Notes: generated by a model from the letters alone, not told the origin. Numbered from the stretch's first letter, positions 19,211 through 28,456 are shown. The stretch is 64,000 bases of DNA from CS4-C045 sp963844115 (GCA_963844115.1 CAWJNN010000087.1:1-64000); one strand, 5' to 3'. Program-made: numbers and translations.

Positions 19211-19888
19211 ATGTTGTTGTTAGAGGACATTCGCAAGACGTTTCGTGAACCGGACGGTTCCACGTTGCCAATCCTGGATGTGCCGCGTTTCGAAGTCGAT
19301 GCGGGACAGCAGATGGTGTTGGTCGGTAGTAGCGGCAGCGGCAAGACAACACTCTTGCAGATCGTTGCCGGGATCAGCAAGCCTGACTCGGGGTCGGTTC
19401 GTATCGACGGGCTCGATATTACTCGTTTGCCTGAGGCGGGCAGGGATCGGTTTCGCGCCGAGCGAATCGGGTATGTCTTCCAGACCTTTAATCTGCTGCC
19501 GGCCTTCAATGCTCTGGAGAATGTGTTGTTGGGCATGACGTTCGCCAGCGGTGCGGCCGATCCGCGACGAGCTGTTCAACTGTTGGAACGCGTCGATTTG
19601 GCTCATCGCGCTACCCACAAGCCGATGCAGTTGTCCGTCGGAGAGCAACAGCGGGTGGCGGTGGCGCGGGCGCTGGCCAATCGTCCTTCGTTAATGTTAG
19701 CCGACGAACCCACAGCCAATATTGGTGCCGCCCATCAGCAGCAGATTGTCGATCTATTGCGTGATACCTGCGCTGAGGAGAACGTGACCCTGATCCTTGT
19801 GACCCACGATCGCGAAGTGGCTGAGCAATTTGATCGAGTGGAACGTCTGGAAGAAATCAATCGAGTAGGCGAGGAGAGTAGAGGTTAG
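19211..19888 (+). CDS. LolD/MacB-type ABC transporter ATP-binding protein
   Basis: A 225-residue ABC ATPase. Motifs: Walker A GSSGSGKTTL (~42-51), Q-loop YVFQTFNLLPAF, signature LSVGEQQRVAVARAL (the usual second Gly of LSGGQ is Val), Walker B LMLADEPTANIG. The LNLLPAFNALENV context is typical of the LolD/MacB/FtsE type 7 exporters that pair with FtsX-fold permeases. I start it at 19211 (MLLLEDIRKTF) since the longer frame begins inside the 13-bp repeat. The 3' end runs into a TTAGAGG heptamer array that includes the stop codon. The permease gene follows after about 220 bp of repeats. Confidence 0.9.
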   Translation: MLLLEDIRKTFREPDGSTLPILDVPRFEVDAGQQMVLVGSSGSGKTTLLQIVAGISKPDSGSVRIDGLDITRLPEAGRDRFRAERIGYVFQTFNLLPAFNALENVLLGMTFASGAADPRRAVQLLERVDLAHRATHKPMQLSVGEQQRVAVARALANRPSLMLADEPTANIGAAHQQQIVDLLRDTCAEENVTLILVTHDREVAEQFDRVERLEEINRVGEESRG

Positions 19889-19911
19889 AGGTTAGAGGTT
19901 AGAGGTTAGAT
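19879..19911 (+). repeat. heptanucleotide tandem array (TTAGAGG) over the ABC ATPase stop codon
   Basis: Four to five copies of TTAGAGG; the first copies supply the last codons and the TAG stop of the ABC ATPase gene. Because 7 is not a multiple of 3, a change in copy number before the stop would alter the C-terminus. Confidence 0.85.
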
Positions 19912-19950
19912 TGATGTAAGAGAATACATGCCAGTCTCCAGCATCCGATA

Positions 19951-20102
19951 ACCCGCATCCCGCATCCCGTAACCCGCATCCCGTAACCCGCAACCCGCAT
20001 CCCGTAACCCGCAACCCGCAACCCGTAACCCGTAACCCGCATCCCGTAACCCGCAACCCGCATCCCGCAACCCGTAACCCGCATCCCGCAACCCGCATCC
20101 AG
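19951..20102 (+). repeat. heptanucleotide tandem array (CCCGYAW)
   Basis: About 21 head-to-tail 7-bp units of CCCGCAT, CCCGTAA and CCCGCAA filling the gap before the FtsX-type permease gene, ending only 9 bp from its ATG. Read on the other strand the unit is (A/T)TRCGGG, the same family as the array at 9622-9800. Several open frames on the minus strand here encode only periodic peptides and are not genes. The permease's Shine-Dalgarno is not evident in the remaining bases. Confidence 0.9.
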
Positions 20103-20110
20103 TACCCAAC

Positions 20111-21426
20111 ATGAGCCTCTGGAAGATCGCTTGGCGCAGCATTGGACAGCGTGCTCTATCGTCATGGCTAACGGGCTTTTCCATGGCGTTGGGCGTCGCG
20201 CTAATTGTGATCGTATTGCTGATACATAACGTTGTTTCGCGATCGTTCGGAGATGCGGCACAGGGTTACCATTTGATCGTTGGCGCTCGCGGGGGAAGCT
20301 GCAATTGGTGCTCAATACGGTCTTCCATCTGAGCCAGCCGATTGAGAATCTACCGTACTCCTTTTACAAGGAGTTCACTGAATACAGCAAAGGTGGCAGA
20401 AAAGTACGTGGTAAATATGCTGCCGCCGTAGAAGTCGCGGTTCCGTATTGCCTGGGCGACAGCTACCAGGAATTCCGTGTTGTCGGAACAACGCCGGATT
20501 TGTTTAACAAGATAAGTTACGGCGCGCACCATGATGGCACGCTGAAGATGTACCGGTTTGCCGAGGGCCGTAATTTCGAGCAAAAAGAGGACAACGGTGC
20601 CGTTATCGGCGCCATCGCCGCTCGGCGCGCCGGCCTGAAACTAGATGATCAGTTTCCGATCACTCACGGTTTGGCGGATGACGAAAACGCGCATGTACAT
20701 GCGAAGGACTTGTTTACCGTTGTCGGTATCCTGGAGCCAACCGGCACTCCGAACGATCGCGCCCTTTTCGTTAATATGGAAGGGTTTTATAAGATCAGCG
20801 GTCACGCGCTGGTCAGGGAAGATCTGACGGATAACGACCAACCCGCGCAACCGGGAGCGCGATTGTCGGAGGATCAACGCGAAGTCACGTCGATCCTGCT
20901 GCTGTTGAAAGACGACGCTTATTCGATGCGCCTGGAACGAGAAATCAATAAGGGGCGTATCGCACAGGCCGTTTTTCCGTCACGAGAGGTAACCAAACTG
21001 TTTGAGGGCGTCGTCGGCTACGTGAAAACGATCTTGCTGATCCTGGCAATTTGTGTTGTCATTGTTGCGGGCATTGGCGTCATGGTAAGCATCTATAATT
21101 CCATGAGCGATCGCAGTCGTGAGATTGGTGTCATGCGCGCGTTAGGTGCCGGCAGGTCAACCGTCATGATCGTCGTGTTACTTGAATCCATTCTGCTATC
21201 GCTGCTTGGCGGTATTGCCGGTGTGCTGATCGGTCATGGTGCCATGGCGGTGTTAGCGCCGGTAGTATTCAACTTGACCGGAGTCACCGTGCGTGCATTA
21301 CAGTTTGATCTGGCCGAATTGATCCTGATTCCAGGACTCATTGTTTTGGCGACGCTTGCCGGTTATTTGCCAGCATTGACGGCCTATCGGACTGATGTTG
21401 CGGAGGCCTTGAGCACAGCACAATGA
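20111..21426 (+). CDS. FtsX/MacB-type ABC transporter permease, one frameshift
   Basis: Two frames together give one complete permease of about 438 residues. The first part begins MSLWKIAWRSIGQRALSSWL with a TM helix, the family's usual opening. The frame breaks in a run of five G at 20291-20295; with one extra base it continues GARGGKLQLVLNTVFHLSQP. The extracytoplasmic MacB_PCD-like domain follows, then three TM helices and the FtsX domain (VMVSIYNSMSDRSREIGVMR near 21090). It pairs with the ATPase at 19211. A homopolymer indel can be a sequencing error; true phase variation is the alternative. Confidence 0.88.
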
Positions 21427-21556
21427 TCCATGTTGCCTGGGATAATCGTAAGGCCAGGCGGCTCAATCGCGAGTCGCCAGCACGTCAGGTTTCGTGCTAT
21501 GATGAACGTCGAAACCAATCGCCGTCGCCGTGAAGAGGCGTTAAGAGGATAGTGCC

Positions 21557-23047
21557 ATGAATTCCGTGCGTTTTAAGTCAGGTTGGATCGCCGGCTGTCT
21601 GAACGTCGTTTGGCTGACTGCCGCCGGCAGTGTGGCGCAAGCGTGTCCCTACTGTCCAACGATGAAATCGACGTTTTTTGAGGATGTCCGTGCCTCGGAT
21701 GTTGCGGCAATCGCCGAGTTGATCTCGATGCCCGATCCGCCTGATTCCAGGGAAAATTTGCCCAGCGATGAGCTGATCGATTCGTACAAAGGCAAGTTTC
21801 GCATCACGAAAGTCCTCAAAGGAGATCAGCACGTCAGCCCAGGCGATACGGTCGTCGCGATTTACACGGGGACGGAGAAACCGGGGGTGAATTTCCTGAT
21901 GCGCGCAGTTGACCCCGCAGACTTGCAGTGGGCTTCCCCCCAAGACCTGACCGAGCGGTCACAGGAGTACATCGAGCAGGTTTTGAAGTTACCGGAAGCG
22001 ACGGAAAAACGCCTCTCATTTTTCGTCGACTATTTGGATGACGAAGACGAAATGCTGCAGAACGATGCGTACGAAGAGTTCGCACGAGCGGATTATGACG
22101 AAGTCAAAGCCATTAAAGACGAGATTGATCGCGAGCGACTCGTCGAATGGATTAAGAAGGGAACGGCTCCCAACCATATCAAGTCGTTGCATTTCACGTT
22201 GCTTAGCGTGTGTGGTCGGTTGGAAGATGCCAAGATGTTAGAAGACGCTTTGATATCCGAAGACGATAGTCAACTCACACAAATGGTGGCGTCGATGGCG
22301 TCTTGTTATTTGACGCTAATGGGTGTGGAAGGATTGCCTTTAATCGAAGACCGCTTTCTGCGAGGAGGTGTCCTGTGGGATCCGGAGTACGTGCACACCT
22401 ACGGAGCGATCATGGCGATCCGCTTTCTGGGAGAACGGGGTGGCGTAATCGAACGCGCTCGGCTGGTGCAGTCCTTGCGATTGGTTCTGCAGCGGCCTCA
22501 GCTGGCTGATCTGGTGATTCGGGATCTGGCCCGCTGGGAAGATTGGGAGGCCATGCCGCAGCTTGTTCAATTGTTTAAGGACGCCGACACCAAGACACAC
22601 TGGGTGCGTGTACCGATCGTCAATTATCTGCGGGCGTGTCCCCTGCCGGAAGCAAAGGATCACATCGAGGAGCTGGCCAAGATCGACCCGGACGCGATCA
22701 AACGCGCTACGTCTCTATTTCCGGTCACGACGACCCGGCAGACGCAAGTAACGTCGCCGGAGACCGATCAGAAATCTAGCGGCAAAGTGGCAGATGCGCT
22801 GCCGGAGACGCAGCCGCAGGAGCCACAGCCGTCGGAGGACAACTCGCCACGGAAAGCGGCGTCGACGCCGGTCGAGTCGGGTTCTGCGGTGAAACAAGCG
22901 GAAAAGGCACCATCGGCCGCCGTCCGGGACACGTCGTTGATGCCGTGGATTATTATCATCCCGGCAGCGGGAGTTGTCGTCTTGCTGGCTGTCATGTGGT
23001 TGATACTGCGCCCTACCAGTGCGCGGTTGCCAGCAAAGAATCAGTAA
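21557..23047 (+). CDS. secreted, C-terminally anchored protein with CPxC start and HEAT-like region
   Basis: A 496-residue protein. A signal peptide (~1-29, ending VAQA) leaves a mature N-terminus starting CPYCPTMKSTF. A beta-rich part (KFRITKVLKGDQHVSPGDTV) resembles domains seen in planctomycete proteins of unknown function. Residues ~190-390 are helical and probably HEAT-like. A Pro/Glu/Ser-rich linker (~395-460) leads to a C-terminal TM helix (PWIIIIPAAGVVVLLAVMW). The short CPxC pair could bind metal or be redox active. It follows the ABC exporter by 130 bp and precedes two DUF3299 genes, which suggests one functional unit. The function itself is unknown. Confidence 0.75.
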   Translation: MNSVRFKSGWIAGCLNVVWLTAAGSVAQACPYCPTMKSTFFEDVRASDVAAIAELISMPDPPDSRENLPSDELIDSYKGKFRITKVLKGDQHVSPGDTVVAIYTGTEKPGVNFLMRAVDPADLQWASPQDLTERSQEYIEQVLKLPEATEKRLSFFVDYLDDEDEMLQNDAYEEFARADYDEVKAIKDEIDRERLVEWIKKGTAPNHIKSLHFTLLSVCGRLEDAKMLEDALISEDDSQLTQMVASMASCYLTLMGVEGLPLIEDRFLRGGVLWDPEYVHTYGAIMAIRFLGERGGVIERARLVQSLRLVLQRPQLADLVIRDLARWEDWEAMPQLVQLFKDADTKTHWVRVPIVNYLRACPLPEAKDHIEELAKIDPDAIKRATSLFPVTTTRQTQVTSPETDQKSSGKVADALPETQPQEPQPSEDNSPRKAASTPVESGSAVKQAEKAPSAAVRDTSLMPWIIIIPAAGVVVLLAVMWLILRPTSARLPAKNQ

Positions 23048-23090
23048 TTCACGATCAGTAGTTTGCGGTCGCGATCGCGACGGGTGCTAC

Positions 23091-23117
23091 TCACCTGTGC
23101 TCACCTGTGCTCACCTG
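23091..23117 (+). repeat. 10-bp tandem repeat before DUF3299 gene
   Basis: TCACCTGTGC is repeated 2.7 times directly upstream of the ATG at 23125, replacing a recognisable Shine-Dalgarno. Confidence 0.7.
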
Positions 23118-23124
23118 GCCCTTT

Positions 23125-23805
23125 ATGAAAACTGACATTCAATTTGACGACAGCGTTCGAGACGATCCTGGTTACGACCAATATCGCACGATGTGCGTCG
23201 CCGCCGTAACCAGTTTGCTGTTTGGCGTGTTGTCGCTGTTGAGTTTTCTAAGTCCGTACCTGTCGTTGATACCCATTCTGGGAATCGTCGTGGGATTGTT
23301 CGCGCTAGCCCAGATTCGCCAAAGACCCCACGAGCTAGCCGGCAGGCACTTCGCCCGCGCGGGTATCGGACTCGCATCGCTGCTGCTAGTGACCAGCACG
23401 GCCAGGGAAGTCTACATCTACCTGACCGAAGTGCCGGAGGGCCACGAGCGGATCTCCTATACACAACTGCAGCCGGAAGAAGGTAAAGTCGGTCAGCTCA
23501 TTCCTCCCTTCGCCGAATCGCTGAATGGGAAAAGGGTCTTTATCAAGGGCTACGTATTTCCGGGACAACAACAGCATGGGATCAAAAAGTTCTTGTTGGT
23601 TCGCGACAAGGGGGATTGTTGTTTTGGTGGAAATCCCAAGATTACGGATCGTATACAGATCGTGCTCGCCGATTCGCAGCGACTTAAATTCAGTTCGAGA
23701 TTACACAAGCTTGCCGGTACATTTCGGGTAGACGCTCAGCCCGGTGAAGCCGTCGATGCGGGCGGCCGGGTCTATTACTACTTGGACGATTCCACCTACA
23801 AATGA
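23125..23805 (+). CDS. membrane protein with C-terminal DUF3299-like domain
   Basis: A 226-residue protein starting MKTDIQFDDSV (a GTG at 23107 inside the repeat is the alternative). Residues ~25-95 hold two or three TM helices arranged as in DUF4190 proteins (LLSFLSPYLSLIPILGIVVG, then the 'ARAGIGLASLL' segment). The rest is a periplasmic domain with the DUF3299 signature: LNGKRVFIKGYVFP, KFLLVRDKGDCCFG, and a terminal beta strand. The paired cysteines in GDCCFG are shared with the next gene. DUF3299 occurs with MacB-like exporters in the Vibrio zinc-related zrg genes (from memory), so a metal link is possible. Confidence 0.8.
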   Translation: MKTDIQFDDSVRDDPGYDQYRTMCVAAVTSLLFGVLSLLSFLSPYLSLIPILGIVVGLFALAQIRQRPHELAGRHFARAGIGLASLLLVTSTAREVYIYLTEVPEGHERISYTQLQPEEGKVGQLIPPFAESLNGKRVFIKGYVFPGQQQHGIKKFLLVRDKGDCCFGGNPKITDRIQIVLADSQRLKFSSRLHKLAGTFRVDAQPGEAVDAGGRVYYYLDDSTYK

Positions 23806-24399
23806 CACGCCGTCGTCAGAACTATCGAACGTTACGCGCTGCTTGTCGTTTCGCTGACGGCATGTGCCTTGGCGGGCTGCCAGGAGTCGTACGCCCCCGG
23901 CGCTCCGACCGGTCAGGTTCGCAATCCTGCCGACGGCGCTGCCCCTGTCGATGACCCTGGAGCAAAACCGGATAAGGGATCTCGATTCTCCCACAAGGCT
24001 TCGTCCGCGCCGCCCGTTGCCTCCAAGACACTCGATCTGTCGTACGATGACTTGAAATTCGAGATGCAGACGGAGGTTCCGTTCCAGCGATCGTTACTGA
24101 CTGAGCAGATCAACGGTTATGCCGGCCGTAAGATTCGCATTCGTGGTTTTATGTTGCCAAGCTTCGTAAAGGATGGAATTACCCAATTCGTGCTGGTGCG
24201 CGATAACATGGAATGCTGCTTCGGACCAGGCGCGGCGTTGTATGATTGCATCATGATTCAGCTGGTCTCCGGCAAGTCGACCAGCTACAGTGTGCGTCCC
24301 ATCACAGTCGAGGGCCTGTTTTCCATTAAGGAATGGCATGATTTCGACGGTGCCATCCGGGCAATTTATCATCTGGACGTCGACCTCGTTGAAAACTAA
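23802..24399 (+). CDS. DUF3299 lipoprotein, probable one-base error at its 5' end
   Basis: The clear coding frame runs to 24399 and contains the DUF3299 core (RKIRIRGFMLPSF, QFVLVRDNMECCFG). Its reading frame is open back to 23806 and encodes a lipoprotein signal, RYALLVVSLTACALAGC, but has no ATG, GTG or TTG ahead of that signal. An ATG at 23802 overlaps the previous gene's stop (ATGA), the usual operon arrangement, but is out of frame by one base. Removing one base between 23805 and 23820 would join it to give a basic n-region (MTRRRQ) plus the signal. So I read this as a lipoprotein of about 198 residues translationally coupled to the gene before it. Confidence 0.75.
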
Positions 24400-24537
24400 T
24401 TTCGCCGGTTTCCTTCATGGGTGTCCAGGCTGGCACGCCTCGTCTAAGGCCAATCTAACCGCCACGCCGCTTTTTATCTGACGAATTGACGAGTGCTATA
24501 TTACACTGGTACAAAAGGCCACATACAGGTGATTTAT

Positions 24538-25215
24538 ATGCCAGTGAGAACGAATATCGCGAAGGGCTTTCTGTTTCGATTAGCCGCTGTGGCGTTTGTC
24601 GGAATAGGTTTTGCGCTGTGGGCACTGTACGACGGCGCGATCGGCTACCCGTATCAACAAAAGCGCGGTGAAAAGTATCATGAGTTGATGGGCGAAGATG
24701 AGGAGATGTCGGAAGAGGAACTGGCGAAGTGGGATGTAGTTGCTACGGAAAATGGTTGGCAGTTGGACGATCCGGGGCCGCCAAAAACCAAGTTTGATAT
24801 CGCCGGTCAATTCGTCATGGTGGGGTTGGCAGCACCGTTCGGTATTTTGTTTCTCTATTTCTTCGTACGCAACTACGGCCGTTGGATCGAAGCAACCGAG
24901 CAGGGTCTGCACACAAGTTGGAAGCAAGAATTCCGCTACGATCAGATTGAAACCTTGAATAAACGACACTGGAAAAAGAAGGGGATCGCCAAGATCACCT
25001 ATTCGGACAATGGTCGCAAACGGCATTTTTTGCTGGACGACTTCAAATACGATTTTGATGCGACCAAGAAAGTTCTCATCGCCGTAGAGGCTCAGCTAGA
25101 CGTTGATCAATTCGTCGATGGTCTGCCGCAGGAATTGCCGTCCGGTGATGTCCCTGCCGAGGAGTCCGTCGCGGACGCCGCGGCGGAGGAAACGGGTTCC
25201 GTTTCCGGCGACTAG
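24538..25215 (+). CDS. two-TM membrane protein with PH-like cytoplasmic domain, unknown function
   Basis: A 225-residue protein starting MPVRTNIAKGFLFRLAAV; AGGTGAT 6-7 bases upstream favours this ATG over the one at 24493. One TM helix lies at ~10-30, an acidic stretch follows (GEDEEMSEEELAKW), and a second TM helix is at ~85-107. The region after it (RWIEATEQGLHTSWKQEFRYDQIETLNKRHW) looks like a small beta-rich domain of the bacterial PH type. The tail is Ala/Glu-rich. It could be cotranscribed with the DUF3299 genes (138 bp gap). No function can be assigned. Confidence 0.7.
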   Translation: MPVRTNIAKGFLFRLAAVAFVGIGFALWALYDGAIGYPYQQKRGEKYHELMGEDEEMSEEELAKWDVVATENGWQLDDPGPPKTKFDIAGQFVMVGLAAPFGILFLYFFVRNYGRWIEATEQGLHTSWKQEFRYDQIETLNKRHWKKKGIAKITYSDNGRKRHFLLDDFKYDFDATKKVLIAVEAQLDVDQFVDGLPQELPSGDVPAEESVADAAAEETGSVSGD

Positions 25216-25765
25216 TCGATGTCGTGGCTGGGTAGGCTGGCTACTTGCCCACTATCCGCCTCTCGCGTCGTCCCCCCCCTTGGCCGTGCCGCGGTTGCTT
25301 TGCATCGACAGTCCGCGCCATCGAAATCGCTAACAACGATAGCGCACGGTCGCCGATTTGCCATCCGAACCGTCGTTCGCTGGTCAAGGCGAGATTCAAG
25401 AATTACAGACGGCGTGCAAGCACCGATACGGCGCGGTTAATCGGATCCGCCTGACATCCACTTCTACGTCGTTACTGTGGGATGAGTAGCGGGGTTCTCG
25501 AACATTTGCACTTTGCTTGATTGGTTGCTAATAGATCGATGACGTAGACAATTGCGTGAACGTCCGCTTAGAATCTGGGCGCTTTGAAAGTTCAAGAACT
25601 TGCGAAGTCCCGCCTAAACCTGAAACAGCCGCACATGCGGCAGCCTGCCTTCAGTTTCGATGCCACCTCAATCGATGTGTTGAGTACAGCGCAGCATCAC
25701 TAGGACCTACACCCCTAGCGCATGCCGCGGCACCACATTTCGTTCGATTTTCGAACGAATGCGTG
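25216..25765. other. 550-bp stretch with no supported gene
   Basis: The frame of the USP-DUF389 gene is open upstream to 25556 (GTG), but the extra residues match nothing and the domain begins only near 25784. The remaining sequence has no good ribosome site, terminator or repeat that I can see. Confidence 0.5.
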
Positions 25766-27946
25766 ATGGTGAACGAGTATCCAATGAGCATTGCGATCAT
25801 CATTCCCGACAGCTGGGAGCCGCTAAAACTGGTTCGCTGGTCGACGTCGATTGCGCGGGCTAAAGATGAGGATCTCCTGATCATTCGCACCAGGCGAATG
25901 GATTGCCCTCAGAATTCGAAAAAGAGAAATCGGGCTGCTCAGCTGCCGAACTCGCCGTTGGGAAATGCGTTGGAACTTCACGCCGACGACTTTGAGATCA
26001 TTGAGCTCGACAAGCGGCGTGCGGAAATACCTGGCAGAGAAAAACGAAACAAAGGTGACAAGTCCGAGCGGCGGATTTACGTTACTCGGCTGAGTTATTC
26101 GGACCTGGTCGATGGCGTTCTGCGAGAAGTCAAAACGTTGCGAATCCGGCTTCTGATCGTTCCCCGCCCCCACGGTATTCGACTTGGTGAGGAAGGGTTC
26201 GCTATTGAGTGTCGGCTATTTCGGGAGGTTCCCTGCGAGACGTTGCTGTTACGGCCGGGCGCGACGATGGCCGACGATTTTACGTCTATCCTGGTCGCTA
26301 CCAGCGGAAGTAAACAATCTGGTCCAGCGATTAGCTTTGGTGCTGCGGTGGCCGCGAGTGAGGAAAGCAAAATTACGGCTCTTTACGTCGACGAAAGGGG
26401 ACAATCTACGTCCGCTTCGGCCGGGCCAAACCAAGTGGACCGATCCATCCGCAAATCGCTGAAAAAGCAGGCTGATCACGTGCAGCAGGACACGATCGTC
26501 GACCAGGATGTGCCTCGTGGCGTTCAATCCTACGTACGCGAAAAGGGTCACGATGTGGTTGTTGTGGGTGCGGGGGAGCATCTAAGCGAAGATAGCCGCA
26601 TCCAGGATTCAGTCCCTGAAACGTTAATGTCCGAGATGGACGAACCGACAGTGGTGGTTGTCCGCAATGCGTTGACATTGTCAAATCGGATGCTGAAATC
26701 ATTTGACCAGCGCACGAAAAGCTTGTTCCCGCAGCTTGACCGCGACGGTCGCATCGAGCTTGTCGAACGTCTCGAATCTTGTTCGAAGTGGGATTTCGAC
26801 TTTATGTTCCTCATTTGCCTCGCGACGTTAATCGCGTCGCTCGGCTTGAGTGTCGATTCGACACCGGTAGTCATCGGTGCGATGTTGGTCGCGCCCCTCA
26901 TGTCGCCCATGTTGGGGCTCGGCTTGTCGGTCGTACAGGGCAACCGCAAGATGGGCCACCGCTGTACGCTTACCATTGGGCGAGGGATTTTCGTGGCGTT
27001 GATGACCGCCTGTTGTATTGGTGCAATTCGGATCCTGTTTGCATCGGATTTGACGACGGAGATGACGAATCGCGGGGCCCCCGGTGTCCCTGACTTGGTG
27101 GTCGCCTTTGCGAGCGGTGCGGTTGCAGCCTACGCCTTCGGTCGCCCTCATTTGCTTTCCGTGATACCGGGTATCGCGATCGCCACGTCGCTGATCCCGC
27201 CCTTGGCGACGGTCGGACTCGGTTTCGTCGCCCTGGAATTCGATGTTGCGATTGGGGCGGCATTGCTATTCACCTCCAACTTTGTGGCGATCGTGCTGGG
27301 GACGGCGGTCAGCCTGTGGGTCGTGGGGATGCGCGGCCCCAGGTCCATATCGCCGTTTTCGGCATGGACCCGGCGATGGATATTCGGCTTCTGCGCCACG
27401 TGCTTTTTCCTGACACTGTTCTTTACTGTCCAGCGGCAACTTCGTTCGCAGGCCGAAGTGCCTTCTGTCGCAAAGAAAACCCCTAATGTTGCCAGGCAAT
27501 TGGCAGTCGATACCGGCCGGGACCCTGCGCTTCCTGGCGGGAAAGAGCCAGAAACAGAACTGGAAACAGAGTTGGACGACGCCGTCGTTCATCAGGGTCC
27601 AGAAAGGAAAGACTTATCCCAACCCGAACGACTGCCCGTTCCGCAGGACGAGTCTCCAAGCGTGAAAATAGCACCCGACGCCACCGCTTCGCATACGGCT
27701 GCGACTCGCCCTCGCCGAAGCAATCAGCGTCAGTCTCGCGTTGTTTTCAAACCGCCGCCCGCCGTCGACGATGCGGATCGAGATGGGTTCAAGACCACCG
27801 TCCCGGATGAAGAACGCGACGGCCAGCAGCGAACGGAAGCCGACAACAAGACCAACGACGAAAATCGCCACGCGGGCAAGCGGCGGCCCGTGCTAAAATT
27901 CCTGCGGTATGCGATCGCTCCGCCAGTCAGTCGGCCAAAGATGTAA
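25766..27946 (+). CDS. universal-stress-protein / DUF389 membrane protein fusion
   Basis: A 726-residue protein. Residues ~7-150 form a first USP-like domain (MSIAIIIPDSWEPLKLVRWS), ~165-300 a second (SILVATSGSKQSGPAISFGA ... DVVVVGAGEHLSE). Then comes DUF389 (TIGR00341-like): WDFDFMFLICLATLIASLGL, TPVVIGAMLVAPLMSPMLGL, and further TM helices to ~560. A ~170-residue polar tail ends it. DUF389 proteins are transporter-like membrane proteins of unknown substrate. The start may instead be the ATG at 25784. Nothing shows an operon; the STAS remnant after it is convergent. Confidence 0.82.
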   Translation: MVNEYPMSIAIIIPDSWEPLKLVRWSTSIARAKDEDLLIIRTRRMDCPQNSKKRNRAAQLPNSPLGNALELHADDFEIIELDKRRAEIPGREKRNKGDKSERRIYVTRLSYSDLVDGVLREVKTLRIRLLIVPRPHGIRLGEEGFAIECRLFREVPCETLLLRPGATMADDFTSILVATSGSKQSGPAISFGAAVAASEESKITALYVDERGQSTSASAGPNQVDRSIRKSLKKQADHVQQDTIVDQDVPRGVQSYVREKGHDVVVVGAGEHLSEDSRIQDSVPETLMSEMDEPTVVVVRNALTLSNRMLKSFDQRTKSLFPQLDRDGRIELVERLESCSKWDFDFMFLICLATLIASLGLSVDSTPVVIGAMLVAPLMSPMLGLGLSVVQGNRKMGHRCTLTIGRGIFVALMTACCIGAIRILFASDLTTEMTNRGAPGVPDLVVAFASGAVAAYAFGRPHLLSVIPGIAIATSLIPPLATVGLGFVALEFDVAIGAALLFTSNFVAIVLGTAVSLWVVGMRGPRSISPFSAWTRRWIFGFCATCFFLTLFFTVQRQLRSQAEVPSVAKKTPNVARQLAVDTGRDPALPGGKEPETELETELDDAVVHQGPERKDLSQPERLPVPQDESPSVKIAPDATASHTAATRPRRSNQRQSRVVFKPPPAVDDADRDGFKTTVPDEERDGQQRTEADNKTNDENRHAGKRRPVLKFLRYAIAPPVSRPKM

Positions 27947-28023
27947 TACCAGGCAGCTGGTCGCTGAAGTTGGCGTGCGGGCCGACGCCCGGCCGGTGCT
28001 TTCGCTTGAATTCGGTGGTCTCC

Positions 28024-28316
28024 TTAGCCGAACCAGCCGGATCGTTCGAATGCTTTCAACGCCTGCTTCTGGTTGTCGTGGATTTCCAGGATCTTGTCCA
28101 GCTGCGTGATCCGAAAGACTTCCAGAATGTCTTTCGATGGACCGATGACCTTCGTGAAGAGGATTGAAGGCTCCCGGAAAACAGCGATTGCGGTGGGCTC
28201 TGTCCGTCGCCGCGAACCTCGACTGCTCGTCGCTGCCCGCTGCAGAGCTGATCGTAGACATGCTTGAATCGCAAGATACTGATCCTTTTGACCGGGCAAA
28301 AACGCCCATTTAGCAA
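28024..28316 (-). pseudogene. remnant of a STAS-domain (anti-sigma antagonist-like) protein
   Basis: The last ~35 residues, KDILEVFRITQLDKILEIHD and on to the stop at 28024, match the final helix of STAS anti-anti-sigma proteins very well. Upstream, up to 28316, no frame gives the strand-helix core with the phosphorylatable serine, and the available length is about 40 residues short. Another frame has a piece (ILRFKHVYDQL) that could be an N-terminal strand. I read it as a decayed or badly frameshifted gene. Its kinase/phosphatase partners are not seen nearby, though a Ser/Thr signalling island begins just to the right. Confidence 0.45.
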
Positions 28317-28456
28317 TGACTTACGGAATTTGGCAAGTTTTTTTCAATTAAGAGACAATATCCCATACTTGCCGGCGAATCGCTATCAGAAGCACCGTAG
28401 CGTCCTCACGGTGAGGCACGCCAATTGTGCCGTTCGTTCTGGTGGAGGGTTCAGTC

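Noticed and set aside
19892..20315. Three minus-strand open frames of 68-138 codons
   Set aside because: Periodic peptides from the CCCGYAW array; they also overlap the permease gene.
27893..28309. Minus-strand frame with GAFNPLHEGHRS, like a nucleotidyltransferase motif
   Set aside because: It is a different frame of the stretch that encodes the STAS helix; no other part of a CoaD/NadD-type enzyme is present, so the motif is a chance match.
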